Assembly (NCBI GenBank): GCA_032433765.1
Contig: JAVIAB010000124.1
Span: 93,428,845 to 93,492,844 of the forward strand
Reading direction: 5' to 3'
DNA: 64,000 nucleotides
Source of the DNA: Megaustenia siamemsis
Taxonomy: Eukaryota; Mollusca; Gastropoda; Stylommatophora; Ariophantidae
Part shown: piece after piece, positions 11,715-42,334 of the stretch
Layout: each line of letters opens with the position of its first letter
Position numbering within the stretch: position 1 is the stretch's first letter
The notes under the pieces: model-generated
What the model saw: the letters and a program-made list of their open reading frames with translations, nothing else
The model's database searches: none
What the model was told of the DNA's origin: nothing
Made by a program: the position numbers and the translations under genes

Positions 11715-12781
11715 TTTTTTTTTAAATATCTCAACGTCTTGTGCTATTATCTAACTATCCCCAACATCTGAACATTCACTTGTCTAATCTTTCTTCATTA
11801 TAAGAAGAAAATAGAAGTACATTGTTGCAACAACCAGTTGTTATGTTCATTGTTGATTCAGTCCGTTGATACACATTTTACCAGAGAACAAGTAATATTT
11901 AACGCAACTTGTACGCGTTCTTCTGCTGTTATTTCTCTGAGTTTGTTGAAATTAGATTTGTTAAACAAACACGGATTACTTGCCTCCAATATTTAATTTT
12001 TGACATGAGCTTATAAAACAAGAGTCCCATAATTTTACAACCAATTTCGAAATAAATTGCTTGTCGTCTATTGATTTCTGTCATGACATTTCGATGACAT
12101 CAACGGATGACTTTCCTACCCAACAATTATGATAACAGATTAGCCATTGTCATAAAAAGCTATACTAATTGCTTTATTAAGTGGTAGGAAGAATGAAATA
12201 AAATGATACATTTAGGGGTGTTACTAATGTTTGTATTTTACTGAATACTATGAATTAGGAATATTACACTACTTCACTTCATGTTACAGATAATAATTAC
12301 ATGTTCTATATTGAAATTGTATAAAATAAAAACACCAATGTTAAAGTGTCAGCGAGCTATGCCAACCATGGATAATTAGCTTGAGAATAATGTATGTAGG
12401 ACAAACTTGTATACAGATATTCATAAATTATATTAAATTACAAAACAATAATGTATATGAAAGAAACGTTTTCTTTGACTATAAGTTTTGTAAACCAGTT
12501 GTTCAAATGTCAGAATTATTTACTGCGCCAGTTTCTTAGTAGTACAGGATTAAATTAAAATATATTAATGACGCACAAATGCACTTTACATCTTTGCGCA
12601 TTATTTTTTTTCTATTTAAAAATAAAAAAAAAATTTTAACAGTATTCACTTTGAGTCACTTTGGAAAATACTCTGATATTGCAGTATTCCCTTGATAGTT
12701 GTTGACGTTATAAATATGTTATACAATGGTATTAGTCTTGTGTAATACATAATAGTACTCTCAAGGAACTAACATCGTGCT
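11715..12781. other. GPCR-1 upstream region, AT-rich, no feature seen
   Basis: It presumably contains the GPCR-1 promoter and 5' leader, but I cannot place a TATA box or leader exon with confidence. Confidence 0.4.
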
Positions 12782-13829
12782 GTTTCCAAGATGGTGGAAT
12801 TAATTCACGTTCTCCAGATCGCTGCAGAAGTTGTATTTTGGGGACTGATTAATTTCGGCTCTCCATTGCAATTTTCTGCGTTAAAGTCAAAATGATGTTC
12901 TAATTAACACATCTGCGCCTATGAAGCGGAGTAGTACGCACGGCAATATTCCTTTTTTTCTCAAATAAAGTTTTGTGAATGCGACCTTCCACCATCTAGA
13001 GTTGATCTGCGGTTTACGTCACATTGAGTGCTGTTCAATGACCGTTGTTGGAATTGTTTGACGCAAGTCATTTACATGTTACAACACATCAATGCATATT
13101 TTTCCGTCAAGTCAGCCGAAGTGTTATCTCTTTAAGGAATTTTCACCGTTTTTCGTTCGTTGCAGGCTGCATTCACTAGAGTAATCAGGAATCTTATGGC
13201 GCAGCCATTGTTGTTTGTGCTACGTCATCATAATGGCTCATCGTATATCCCTAGACCGGCCATACGTTAATCTTACGGTCTGTTGTTTGATATGCGACGG
13301 GGATAATCTGACGACTGTGTTTTATATGTTCGGAATTGAAGTAAAAAAAAACGATGTCCTAACATCATCAAGCGCTATACATTTAAAAAAAATATGACGA
13401 TCATCATTTTCAGGAGGACGTGAACTTCTGGTCAATATGGTGCATAGGCAGCAGGAACCATTGAAGGCTATGTATGAAGGTGTTCCTAGTTGCAGTTCCC
13501 TCATATTCCAGGTCCGGCTTGTTGCAGGAGCTACTGAGTTAGATGCTCTGTGCACACCGTGAGCTGTGTGTTTCGTCCATTTTGATCGTGTTTCGATATT
13601 CCGATTGTTTACAATGATATAGTATGACAGGGAACAGTTGGCTGTGTTCACTTTCTGTGCGGTTACGCCTTATGTCTTTTGGCGTGTGCTGAGACTGCTA
13701 TGATGGGGACTACAGCTACCTTTCTCTGTCTGGGAGATGCGATAGTAATTAGAATGATTCCACTGGCACGGGCGGTTGAGCAATTATGGATTTACATCGT
13801 TTACAGTGATACCGGGGCATTCCATAACC
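12782..13829 (+). repeat. Repeat X, about 1.05-kb dispersed repeat (copy 1)
   Basis: This segment, from GTTTCCAAGATGGTG to ACCGGGGCATTCCATAACC, is present in inverted orientation at 26125-27170, with partial copies at 27470-27560 and 61277-61602. Both long copies have a short, similar open frame (KHTAHGVHR...RSSRPPENDDRHI). No transposase, RT or long TIR is recognised, so the class is unknown. Confidence 0.8.
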
Positions 13830-14217
13830 AAAGAACCAAATTAACGTTACGACAATAGCCTTTATCAGGTGAAGAAATATATACAAAGAACAACAAATAC
13901 TATTCTAAAATAAACAAAGAAATGTAAACACTAAATTCAAAGAACAAGTGTTGGGATGTAACGTTCAATCATACAAAGCATGGTGACAGTTTTACAAGAA
14001 TGAAACAAAACAAAATCATGACGTTTCAACATACACAAAAGTCTTCTTAATATTTTGAAGGAGTGTATGTAACACCCCACCACTTGCTACTTTCTACTAG
14101 CATTACCGCAGCACTGCAATAATTTACCTATTCCCCACTAAAACCAAATACGGATCTGAAAAAAATTGCAGAAAGCAACGGTGGCCAGGATTTGCGTAGT
14201 TGTTGGTCAAATTATTA
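13830..14217. other. Unassigned AT-rich DNA
   Basis: No gene or repeat is recognised. Confidence 0.4.
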
Positions 14218-14930
14218 ATCATCATCATCATCAAGTACCTGGCCTAGTGGCGTAGGTGATCATGTCTCTCCACAACATTCGATCTCGGCAGCTATTTATC
14301 ATTTCTGTTGTTGACCTTCTGCCAAACAATTCTCTTAAGCTGTCTGTTATTTTTTCTCTTTGCTTCCCTCTATCTCTTCGTCCCTCAATTTTTCCAGTTG
14401 TTAAAATATATTCAAGTTGTTCTCTTCTCATTACATGGCCAAAAAATGATGACTGTTTCTTCCTAATATTGGAAATTAGCTCTCTTTTTGCTTTGACCTC
14501 TCTCAGAACATCTTCATTACTCTTCTTAGCTGTCCATGGTATTCTCAACATTCTTCTGTAAAACCACATTTCTACAGACTCCAGTAATTTTCTTGTCAGT
14601 TGTCCTATTGTCCATGATACGCATCCGTATGTTAAGATTAGCTCTACATAACATTTAAGAACTCTTTTTCTTGTTTCTATTGTCAAAAATGGATTGCATA
14701 GTATTTTCCTCATTTTTCGGAAAGCTGCTTTTGCCTGAGCCATTCTGCATCTCATCTCTTTTGTACATCTTCCATCTGAGGTTAACAAAGTTCCCAAATA
14801 TTTAAATTCATTTACCTGTTTTAATATTGTTCCACTTGTTTTTATTTTGCACTGAGGTGATGTCTTTTTCTTTGTTGTTACCATTACCTCTGTCTTTTTG
14901 CTATTAAGGCTGAGTCCTTTATTTTTGCTA
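14218..14930 (-). mobile_element. LINE-B 3' end with a 217-codon open frame
   Basis: One of the best-preserved LINE-B copies. The minus-strand frame 14884-14231 runs from the RT thumb (FKYLGTLLTSDGRCTKEMR) through GCVSWTIGQ, WFYRRMLRIPWTAKKSNEDV, FFGHVMRREQLEY and TTGKIEGRRDRGKQREK to LWRDMITYA. The (TGA)n tail follows at 14218-14233. It is 5' truncated, so it is not autonomous. Confidence 0.85.
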
Positions 14931-15371
14931 AATTTATTTATTTATTTATTTTTATTAAATTATTAATACACAATAAGACAGGTAGGATTTAATTTGTTTA
15001 TTTAATAAAATGAAATTGTTGATTATTGTATGCTTTTTGTTTTGTACCTGATGTACCTTTTATCGAAACGTCCTTGTTTGTCTCGTAACTCTATTTGCTT
15101 AGTTGATTAATAATACCATTTTGTATTTATTATACATTGATTCCTGCAGCTCTATTCGGGCAACGCATAGCATTTAATATGTTATATATGTGGTTATACT
15201 AACCTTGTTGTTGCAATGTCAGACATGACCATTGGACAAAACTCAGACACACAAAAAACAACTTTGGAAAAAAATGTGCTTGTTTAGAAAGATAATAAAC
15301 ACAACTAAGATTAATTGAATATACAAGGATCTATTAGATAGCAGATTGAAATTAAACCGTTCATGGCAAAA

Positions 15372-15439
<68 letters not shown>

Positions 15440-15462
15440 TTATATATGATATATAATATATA
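14931..15462. other. AT-rich spacer with (AT)n
   Basis: (TTTA)n lies at 14935-14955 and an (AT)n tract at about 15373-15435. No gene is seen. Confidence 0.6.
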
Positions 15463-15665
15463 TGTGTATCTTCCTCATCATCTACATTTCAGCTCCCTGT
15501 GGAGTTAAGTCTCTAAAAAAAAACTTTCTAAGGCGTTCTGTTTCTTGACATTTTTTTAAGATCATTCAATGTCTTCCCCGTCATCTTCATCTCTGCTTCC
15601 ATCTGTTTCTCCAAGAATATTTTGGTCTTCCTCTTTGTCTTTTTCCTTGGGGATTCCAAAAAAGG
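15463..15665 (-). mobile_element. LINE-A 3' end fragment
   Basis: A short degenerate match to the last 200 bp of LINE-A, with CAGCTCCCTGTGGAG and TTCCATCTGTTTCTCC-type blocks shared with the copies at 24345 and 38617. Confidence 0.65.
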
Positions 15666-15967
15666 AATAGTTGTATAATACATTAGTCAACAACATACAA
15701 AAAGGGTGTCTAGTGGCACATATCAATCTATCAGTATCAGCTTCTTTTTCTAATAAAGATTTACTCTCGTGTAATCCATGATCAGTATTGTTTTTCTTTA
15801 TCTAAGAGGATTTTAGGGCTATGTTGGAATAATGAATGAATGAATTAATGAATTAATTAATAGTTTCGAGTATGTTTCATAGGAAAACTGTTACAAAATT
15901 ATAACCAGATATCAGGGATTTAACAATGCATTAGTTTTATAAGAAGAAAAATCATCATTATCACGTG

Positions 15968-16205
15968 GCTTGTCCTTTACAGAACACCACAGCCCAGCTG
16001 AAAAAAAATATGTCAAGTCAGATCTCCCACTTCTTATGTTATCTTGTTCAAGGTCTACTTCATGTCTTGAAACCACCTTCTTCTTGGTCTACCCCTGCTG
16101 CAGGAACCATGACTACCTTTATTATTCTTTAAGTGCAACCATACATAAACAATTACAATATTCAGTCAGACTTCTACATTTAGTGTTCTCCGAAAGTTAT
16201 CAAGG
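15968..16205 (-). mobile_element. LINE-G C-terminal fragment
   Basis: It is similar in arrangement to 25315-25910 (GTCCTTTRYAGAAC, TCAAGGTCTNCTTC, CTTGAAACC, CTTATTNTTCTTT). It is probably the 3' part of a non-LTR element on the minus strand, too decayed for motif assignment. Confidence 0.45.
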
Positions 16206-16419
16206 GAACAAATATTAAGTGATTCAGAAAAGAGTTGATATGACTTTTGCAAGATAAGCTTTATAAATATTGTTTTAATACATTTAGAATCTGTACTACA
16301 ATTCAAAGATCTAGATTCAATATAACAATTATTATTATAGAATGTAAATAAAGACCACAGTAGCGCAGACAACGAATGGATCAACATGACCGAAGAGAAA
16401 CAAATTTAACAAGACATCA
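16206..16419. other. Unassigned spacer
   Basis: Short AT-rich DNA with no recognised feature. Confidence 0.35.
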
Positions 16420-17000
16420 CTATCATCAAGTACTGTGCCTGCTGGAGTAGGTGATCATGTATCTCCACAACTTTCGATCTCGACAGTTATTTATCATTTC
16501 TGCTGTTGACTTTCTGCCAAATCATTATCTTTAGCTCTCTGGTATCTTTCTCTTTGCTTTCTTCAATCTCTTCGTCCCTCAATTTTCACAGTTCTTACAA
16601 TATATTCAAGCTGGTCCCTTCTCACTACTATGGCCATAAAGTGATGATTGTTTCTTCCTAATATTGAATATTAGCTCTCTTCTTGGTCTGACCTCTTTCA
16701 GGACGTTTTCATTATTTTTCTTAGTTGTCCATGATATTCTCAACATTCTTCTGTAAAACCACATATCTACAGCTTCCGTGGATTTTCTTGTGTTGTCCTG
16801 TTGTCCATGATTCACATCCATATGTTAAGACTGGCTCTACATAACATTTAAGAACTCTTTTTCTTGCTTCTTTTGTCAAAAATGGATTGCACAGTATCAT
16901 CCTCCTTTTTTGGAACGCTGCTTTTGCCTGAGCCATTCTGCATCTCACCTCTGTTGTACATCTACCTTCTGAGGTTAACAATGTTCCCAGATATTGACAT
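16420..17000 (-). mobile_element. LINE-B 3' end fragment
   Basis: Two overlapping minus-strand frames carry YLGTLLTSEGRCTTEVRCRMAQ and the GCESWTTGQ / MWFYRRMLRI blocks with a frameshift between them. A short TCATCAAG tail lies at 16423-16430. Confidence 0.78.
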
Positions 17001-17689
17001 TTAACAAGACAAATCAAATTATAGGCAATATTAGAAACTAGTAATATCAATTATTCTTATATACCCCCAAAACATGACCATTTTGCGTGCCTTTAAAGAA
17101 AAGTATAGGCTAAAAAAATTTGATTGTACTATAAGACCTTAGAAATTTCCTACAGAGATAGAAGAATAAAGGAGAAAGTTCGTACAGTCTTTATCAGTAA
17201 CAGAAAGCACACGTAGGAATTCTTACATCGGTGTGAAGCCACATGTCATTATGAGCATGTCACAAGATATAACGGTCAGGATAAAAGCTTATAGTGAGCA
17301 GTAATATTTGAAGAATAGATATGTAGATATAGGGAGAATTTTTAAAGACAGCAACTGGCACACAAATAGGATAGATAAAGTTCTTGAACTCATCGTGTTT
17401 GCGTATCAACGATACCCACACCAGTCAAGAGAAGAAAAAAGAAGAAAACAGTCTCAATGTATGTATTTTCTTGCAGAAATAAAATTTAAAAAAAAAAGAA
17501 TGAAACAAATCAACAGTAAAGATATAATTAGTCAATTTATAAGTCAGCCCAAACTTTAATGAAGCTGTTATACACATTTATCTAGTGTGAGCAATGCTCT
17601 CTTGAAATTCCTACTCATATTTTGAATTCTGTCCATTTGTTTTGCTTACCTTATTTGATCAAAATTTTAACTTTTTTTGAGCTAATGTA
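17001..17689. other. Unassigned DNA
   Basis: A plus-strand frame at 17308-17559 is Lys-rich and not recognised. No repeat family is identified. Confidence 0.35.
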
Positions 17690-17905
17690 TATTTTTCTTA
17701 TTTTTCTTGGTTCTTTTATCCTTCTAATTTTAAAAAAAGTTTCTTCTTTTGTTCCATTGCTTCTCTTATTGCTTCGTTCCACCATAGAGTGTTCTGTTCT
17801 CCTTCTTTTCTCCTTAGTTTTGCTCCACGTACTATTTTTGAGATGTTGATTACATGTTTTCTTAAACTGTTTCCACTCACGACTACTGATGATGCAATAA
17901 ACATA
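17690..17905 (-). mobile_element. LINE endonuclease-RT linker fragment
   Basis: The minus-strand frame contains LRRKEGEQNTLWWNEAIREA followed by a Lys-rich KKKLFLK segment. The WWN-x(n)-K pattern is typical of the region between the endonuclease and RT domains of non-LTR retrotransposons. The family is not determined. Confidence 0.5.
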
Positions 17906-18254
17906 ACATGACCTTCTTTTCTTTATTTATATATGGCTATCATAATTATAACTGCGGTCCAATAGAACAACCATTATTGCCTGATTAGAAAGTCTCCAAA
18001 CTGCACGTATTTTGCATTAGCAGGAAGAAAAAGACCCCAAATGGTCTTTCAGAAAACTAATCCAGACCATTTCTGAAGTTATGGAAATAAAAATGTCAGC
18101 TTCTTTAATTTTATTCCAGATAATGCCAAGAAATCTGATTCTTGTTTTTGTTATGTTCAACTGCCAATACATCTTTTAGATGCTCAACTTGAACACGGGA
18201 CCAACGCTTTTTCGTTTGTTCCCGATTCGATTAGCTTTCACCATCTAATCAATT
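17906..18254. other. Unassigned DNA downstream of GPCR-2
   Basis: No gene or repeat is recognised. Confidence 0.35.
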
Positions 18255-18480
18255 CAGTACTTCATGAAAGAAAGCCGTATCTGTTCATATTGGATTCAAC
18301 TTGCCGAAAGAAATCCGTATCTGTTCATAATGGATTCAACTTGCTGAAATAATTTCTTATATGTTCATATTGGATTCAACTTGCTGAAAGAAAGCCGTAT
18401 CTTGGATTCACGCTTTGCTGAAGGAACATGTTCGTAATAAATTCAGGGCTTGCTGAAAGAGAACAATATCTCTTCATATT
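18255..18480. repeat. About 42-bp tandem repeat (five degenerate units)
   Basis: Units of the form GAAAGAAAGCCGTATCTGTT plus CATATTGGATTCAACTTGCT are repeated with indels just downstream of GPCR-2. Confidence 0.8.
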
Positions 18481-18580
18481 GGGTTAAAATCGATCAGCAT
18501 AGAGCTTGAGTGGAGAACCTTACCCTTGCATTTACCAAAAATCCCAATTAGTAACTTAAACTATTTTGGACAAATTTCAT

Positions 18581-18591
18581 TTTATTTTATT
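18581..18591 (-). promoter_or_regulatory. Candidate polyadenylation signals of GPCR-2
   Basis: Overlapping AATAAA hexamers on the minus strand begin 3 nt after the GPCR-2 stop codon. The position is unusually close to the stop, so function is uncertain. Confidence 0.35.
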
Positions 18592-18594
18592 AGC

Positions 18595-36609
<18,015 letters not shown>

Positions 36610-36735
36610 ATTAAAGAGATACCTGTATAAACTTGGAACTCTACGTTAAATTGAGTCTTCGAATTCTCTATTTATTTATTAAAATTTAGTCAATCTTTTA
36701 AAAAATACGCATTTTATCTCAAATGTATACACAAT

Positions 36736-36985
36736 GGGGAGCCGCAATAGCTCAGTGGTTAGTGAACTGGACTACAATGACAAGAGGTTGGGTTCGATCC
36801 TGATCGACTGTTTCCGGGTTCGCCCAGCCTTAAATGGGTAACCGGATTTTTTCTGGGAAAGTAAAGCGGCATGGACGTAATACTGACCACATTACCCCAA
36901 AAATCATGTGCCGAAGGTCTATTAAAATGATTATCACTAACACCATATTCCCTATACGCAGTGACGGGACTCGTTACTTTTACTT
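36736..36985 (+). mobile_element. SINE-I copy upstream of GPCR-2
   Basis: It has box A TAGCTCAGTGG at 36748-36758, box B GGTTCGATCCT at 36791-36801, and the full body. It lies about 130 bp upstream of the GPCR-2 start codon in the opposite orientation. Flanks TATACACAAT and TATGCACAAAT may be a weak target-site duplication. Confidence 0.87.
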
Positions 36986-38157
<1,172 letters not shown>

Positions 38158-38209
38158 CGCACATCACCCTTTGCACATAGGGCAGAAATACTATATATAA
38201 AATATGTGA

Positions 38210-38615
38210 CCGACAATCTTTGTTATCAGGTATCAGACGCGCATAGTATTTTGCCACGCGTCTCTCTTCTAAGCGAATTGTTCAAATTCAGCAAGGGAGC
38301 TGATGCCCACTATTGTTGCCTATCCCCTCAGTGTTCTTTTAGTGTTTCTCTAGGTCTAGATCGGTCTCTTTTTCCTGTACCCACTGGTTCCCATTCAAGA
38401 GTCTTTTATTGTCTCTTCTCATCACATGGCTAACATATGATCATCTTCTTCTCTTGATTAGAGATGATACTTATGAAAGCTATGTCATTTCTCTTCTTTC
38501 TGCATTAGTCTTAATTGCATTCAATTGTATAAGAAAGTATATGCCTGAGACATCTGTTTTCAAATTCATCAATTTTATTGTCTACTTTAGTTATTTTCCA
38601 TCTCTTGCATGCAGT
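38210..38615 (-). mobile_element. LINE-F C-terminal fragment
   Basis: The minus strand reads SHVMRRDNKR, GTGKRDRSRPRETLK and then VGISSL, as in the other LINE-F copies. Broken frames. Confidence 0.58.
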
Positions 38616-38616
38616 G

Positions 38617-38985
38617 TCTTCTTCTACCTTTTAGCTCCCAGTGGAGCATAGGTCTTCAACAAACACTTTCCAAGTCGTTCTGTTTTTTGCAATTCTTTTA
38701 AGATCATTCCATGTCTTCCCCATCATCTTCATCTCTGCTTCAATCTGTCTTCTCCAAGAATTCCTTGGTCTTCCTCTTTGTCTTTTCCCCTGGGGATTCC
38801 AAAAAAGGGCCTGTTGTGTAATACTCTCAGTTGGTTTCCGTAGTGTGTGTCCTATCCATCGCCATCGTCTTCGCTGTATTTCTTTATCCACTGGTATTTG
38901 ACCGGTACATTTCCATAATTCCACGTTTGTGACTTTGTCCTGCCATTTCCATCCCTTTATTCTGCGCAAGCATCTATAAATAAAA
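38617..38985 (-). mobile_element. LINE-A 3' end, open frame intact to the stop
   Basis: The minus-strand frame reads CLRRIKGWKWQDKVTNVELW, GQIPVDKEIQRRRWRWIGHT, LRKPTESITQQALFWNPQGK, RGRPRNSWRRQIEAEMK and ends VEDLCSTGS, followed by a (GAA)n-type tail. It is 5' truncated near 38985, where a G-rich run begins. Confidence 0.87.
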
Positions 38986-39079
38986 AGTCTAAAAGGAGGA
39001 GGGGGGGGGGCCGTGGACGGGTGGTTAAAAAAATTTGGGGGGGGGGGCAATACATTTTTTTTTATTCTGAGCGTTTTTT

Positions 39080-39430
39080 TTAGTGCTTAGTAATTTTTGT
39101 TTCCATATTTTATTTAGTTTTCCAACAGTCGTTGCTGCCTTTGCTATTCAGACTCTAATGATTTCTTTGTGTGTCCTCCTTGATCTGTGCAGCTTCCAAA
39201 ATATACTATGTGATCAACTTCTTTCACAGCTTCAATGTATATTTTATCTTCTGGATGAATTTAATTTTTCTTTACTTTTGTCTTTTCTTGGTTGATTTCA
39301 AGTTCAATTTTCCTAGCCGTTCACGACAGGGCATTGTTTTTTTTTTTTCTTGCATCTTGTTCACATTGCTATTGATAAGAACTAGGTCGTCCACAAAATC
39401 AAGGTCCTCCAATAGAGGTCCAAGTGACAA
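39080..39430 (-). mobile_element. LINE RT palm fragment (FVDD)
   Basis: The minus strand carries DLDFVDDLVLINSNVNKMQ (an altered FADD motif) and then EINQEKTK, followed by broken frames. It resembles but is not identical to LINE-A, so it is probably a related family. Confidence 0.65.
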
Positions 39431-39889
39431 TCTACTGCCTTTGTCACCTCTACAACATTTCTACATTATGATGTCGGTGGCATTTCCCTATAATAAGGGA
39501 GATAAATTACATCGTTATTTAACTTTGGATTCAGTCTGTATTAATTCACTCAAATCAGTCTCTGTGCAAAACTGCACACGAGAGGCCGTCGTACAAATCT
39601 TTGATTACGTTATTTGTTGGTGGTATTTCATACTGTTTCAGCATATTTTACAATGAGAGCCTATACATGATGCTCAAAGCCTAGAATCTATATTGGGCTA
39701 TTTTTTCAGTAAGTTGAGATGTGCTCATTAACCTGTTGAACATATAAAATGATTGATGTCTGGCGAGCACAACAAGAACAACGATCGGTAGATTATCGGG
39801 AAAGAAAAACTCTTTAGACTTCCTCAGTGAACATCTATGAAGCTTAAAGACTGGCATCACTTACTGGCTGCACAAAGCAACTCATTGAG
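39431..39889. other. Unassigned DNA
   Basis: No gene or repeat family is recognised. Confidence 0.35.
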
Positions 39890-40800
39890 TTGCTTGAGGG
39901 TTAGCATCATTGCATTCCGAACATATCCATGAGTGCTCAGATCACTTTCCTCAGCAAATCCCGCAGTGCCCATCTACTGACGACTCCAGTTCTGTGTTGG
40001 TTGATAAGTCTTCTTATACATCCACTAAGTTTCTCGTTTCTGGCTGTGCCAATCTTAATTCCCATCTCTTTCATTCGAAGAGGCGAAGTGGACTGATGGT
40101 TGTCGAAATCCTGTGTCCTCCCCAAATCCTGGAGGGCATTGATGACATCTGGCCGATCCATTGTTTGACCGACTTCGACGACAGCACAGTTAGCCAACCT
40201 GTCCACTCTTTCATTTCCCCGAATTTCCGCGTGTCCATGGGTGTAGACAAAGGTGACTCTACGTATTTTTAACTTCTGCAATGACTCTACCCATTGCCTG
40301 CGTACAGGGCCCGCCTCGTCTTCTCTTATCATATTCATCGAATCACTCAGTATGTAGGCGTGGGTATCTTGTGATTCTAACCAGGAGAATTCCCTGGTCA
40401 CTGCCATCACCTCCGTTGTCATGCATCTCGTGGTCATAACGTACGCACCACTGTCTTCTTTGATTATTCTGCCCTTCGAGCGTGCTATTAATGCCCAACC
40501 ACTCCTTTGGTGTGATATTACAGATCCATCTGGACAGATGACTGCATCTTTCCCATCGGTGTTATCCCAGATGAGACCGTTGACCTCCGCATTGACCATG
40601 ACTTAGTTCTGCCCCCTACATTTCCTGTCGAGTGTGACAATACACAAGAATGTCCCTCCTGAATGACGTAGTCACTGGTATCCACTCCACGTCAGAGTTG
40701 ATATTGGTAAGCCCACATACCTGTTTGATGACATATTCTGCTCGGCCCACCCAAGATATGCCACTTTATAGCATGTCACTTTTCCCTGTATTGAACATTT
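39890..40800 (-). mobile_element. RNase H LINE 3' fragment with a 220-codon RNase H frame
   Basis: An inverse copy of the 3' 0.9 kb of the I-group LINE. The frame 40599-39937 carries AVICPDGSV (the usual T-D-G has Pro before Asp), TEVMAVTREF, LSDSMNMI and HGHAEIRGNERVDRLANCAV, continuing to NQHRTGVVSRWAL. It is longer and more continuous here than in the 27.7 kb copy. Confidence 0.83.
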
Positions 40801-40854
40801 GCTGCAATGAATGTTCTTTATCTGCATTTATCTTAAGGTAGAATATATATATTC

Positions 40855-41290
40855 TACCTTAATCTATATAGAACCAATTCTGACCTATGGAAGCGAATCA
40901 TGGACAGTAGACAAACAATTGAAAAGACGATTAGTGGCCACAGAGATGGGATTTCTCAGAAGAATGTTGAAAGTTCCCTGGACAGATAAAAAGACCAATG
41001 AGGAAGTTCTCAAAGAGGCCAACACAAAAAGGGAGCTCTTAAAAAACATCAAAAAGAAGCAATCAACATTTTTCGGGCACATCATGAGAAGAGGAAAGTT
41101 GGAATACTTGGTTACAACTGGCAAAATAAAAGCAAAGAGAGATCGCGGAAGACAAAGAGAGAAAATACTGGATAGCTTGGTGTCATGGCATGGAAAACAG
41201 TCAACAACAGAACTGATACGATGCACTGTAGATAGAAGATTGTGGAGGGACATGATCGCCTACGCCAGCCGGCATGGTACATGATGATGA
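40855..41290 (+). mobile_element. LINE-B2 3' end, open frame of about 140 codons
   Basis: The frame carries EPILTYGSESWTVDKQLKRR, GFLRRMLKVPWTDKKTNEEV, FFGHIMRRGKLEYLVTT, RDRGRQREKILDSLVSWHGK and LWRDMIAYASRHGT, then an (ATG)n tail. It is the reference for the B2 subfamily here. 5' truncated. Confidence 0.85.
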
Positions 41291-41639
41291 TCTTAATGTA
41301 TGCTCGTGCCTTCCAGATCTTGTCTACCTTTTATCGTATTTTTAAAGCTCTGTTGTTTTCTTTACCATGCTCGACTCGTTCGTTGTTACAAAAACGCCTT
41401 TGAAGAAATCCAAGAATGGACAAGGAAAGACCGAAGACAATATCGGGAACAGAATCACAGAATTAACTAGCACTGACTTTGTCAACTCAGAAAGGAAGTT
41501 GGGAAAAAAGTAGAAGAAGCTGTTTGCAGTATTAAAGTTGTCCACTGAATCTACTGATTTGAGGGATAAAAAGAATACAAAAACCAAAGACAGAAAGAGT
41601 TCGGTCGTTCGTTCGCTTTCGTCAGCTTTGACCTCTGAC
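41291..41639. other. Unassigned DNA
   Basis: No recognised feature. Confidence 0.35.
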
Positions 41640-41852
41640 GAAGTCCCACCCACTCAATTTTGTGGGCCTGAATTTTGCGTGTAAAGTCTGTTTTATCCCA
41701 GGATGCCCCTCGCCATGCAGGAGGATTTACTCCGACTTCAGAGGTACTAATTTTTAGTGAATTAGTAAAACCCAGGTGTTCTCGCCAGGGTACGAACCCC
41801 GGCTGTTGCCAGGGTACGAACCCCTATCGATTGCGCTAACCGGACACCCACA
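41640..41852 (-). mobile_element. SINE-III candidate, tRNA-derived, duplicated box B
   Basis: On the minus strand a box A-like TAGCGCAATCG (41838-41828) is followed by two copies of GGTTCGTACCC (41822-41812 and 41798-41788). The second has normal box A to box B spacing. The body differs from SINE-I. Confidence 0.5.
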
Positions 41853-41999
41853 GAAAGAGTATAAGTAACAATATAATGGTAAGGCAGTCGTGAAGTTCAA
41901 AAACTTTGTTTATTGATAAATGCCTCATGTACCCGAGTGTTAACAACACTATTACCTGTAACAGTATTGTGTAGTCTTCATGATTTACGAATGGTACTA

Positions 42000-42262
42000 T
42001 ATTAAAGATATCGGTGGTTGAGTGGTTAATGTACTCGCCTCCTAATCAGAAAGGGCTGTGTTCGATCATCAGCAGTTAGTTGCAGATATTTTCTGCGATC
42101 GACAAAGCTCCAGGGTTAACCCAGCCTCCTCGAAACATATTTTTCTGAGAGGTAAAGGCGGCCTGATGTGATACAACCACATCACTCGGAAAGATGCCGT
42201 GATCATAGAAACATATGTGGCCACTAACACCATATTGCCCATACCCCTAGTAAGGAGTGAAG
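42000..42262 (+). mobile_element. SINE-II, tRNA-derived, body shared with SINE-I
   Basis: The head has box A TGGTTGAGTGG (42015-42025) and a box B-like GTTCGATCATC (42060-42070), unlike the SINE-I head. From GGGTTAACCCAGCC on, the body aligns with SINE-I through TTTTTCTGAGAGGTAAAG, ACCACAT and CCACTAACACCATATT. Confidence 0.75.
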
Positions 42263-42334
42263 AAAACATTTAAAAAAAAAAACAATATCACAGATATTTA
42301 GCATATATATATGTTCTGTATGTTTATCTGAATG

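Noticed and set aside
36736..36820. Functional tRNA gene from box A and box B
   Set aside because: The head is always joined to the same SINE body, has imperfect tRNA stems and occurs in multiple dispersed copies with target duplications; likewise at 35951, 44755 and 42000.
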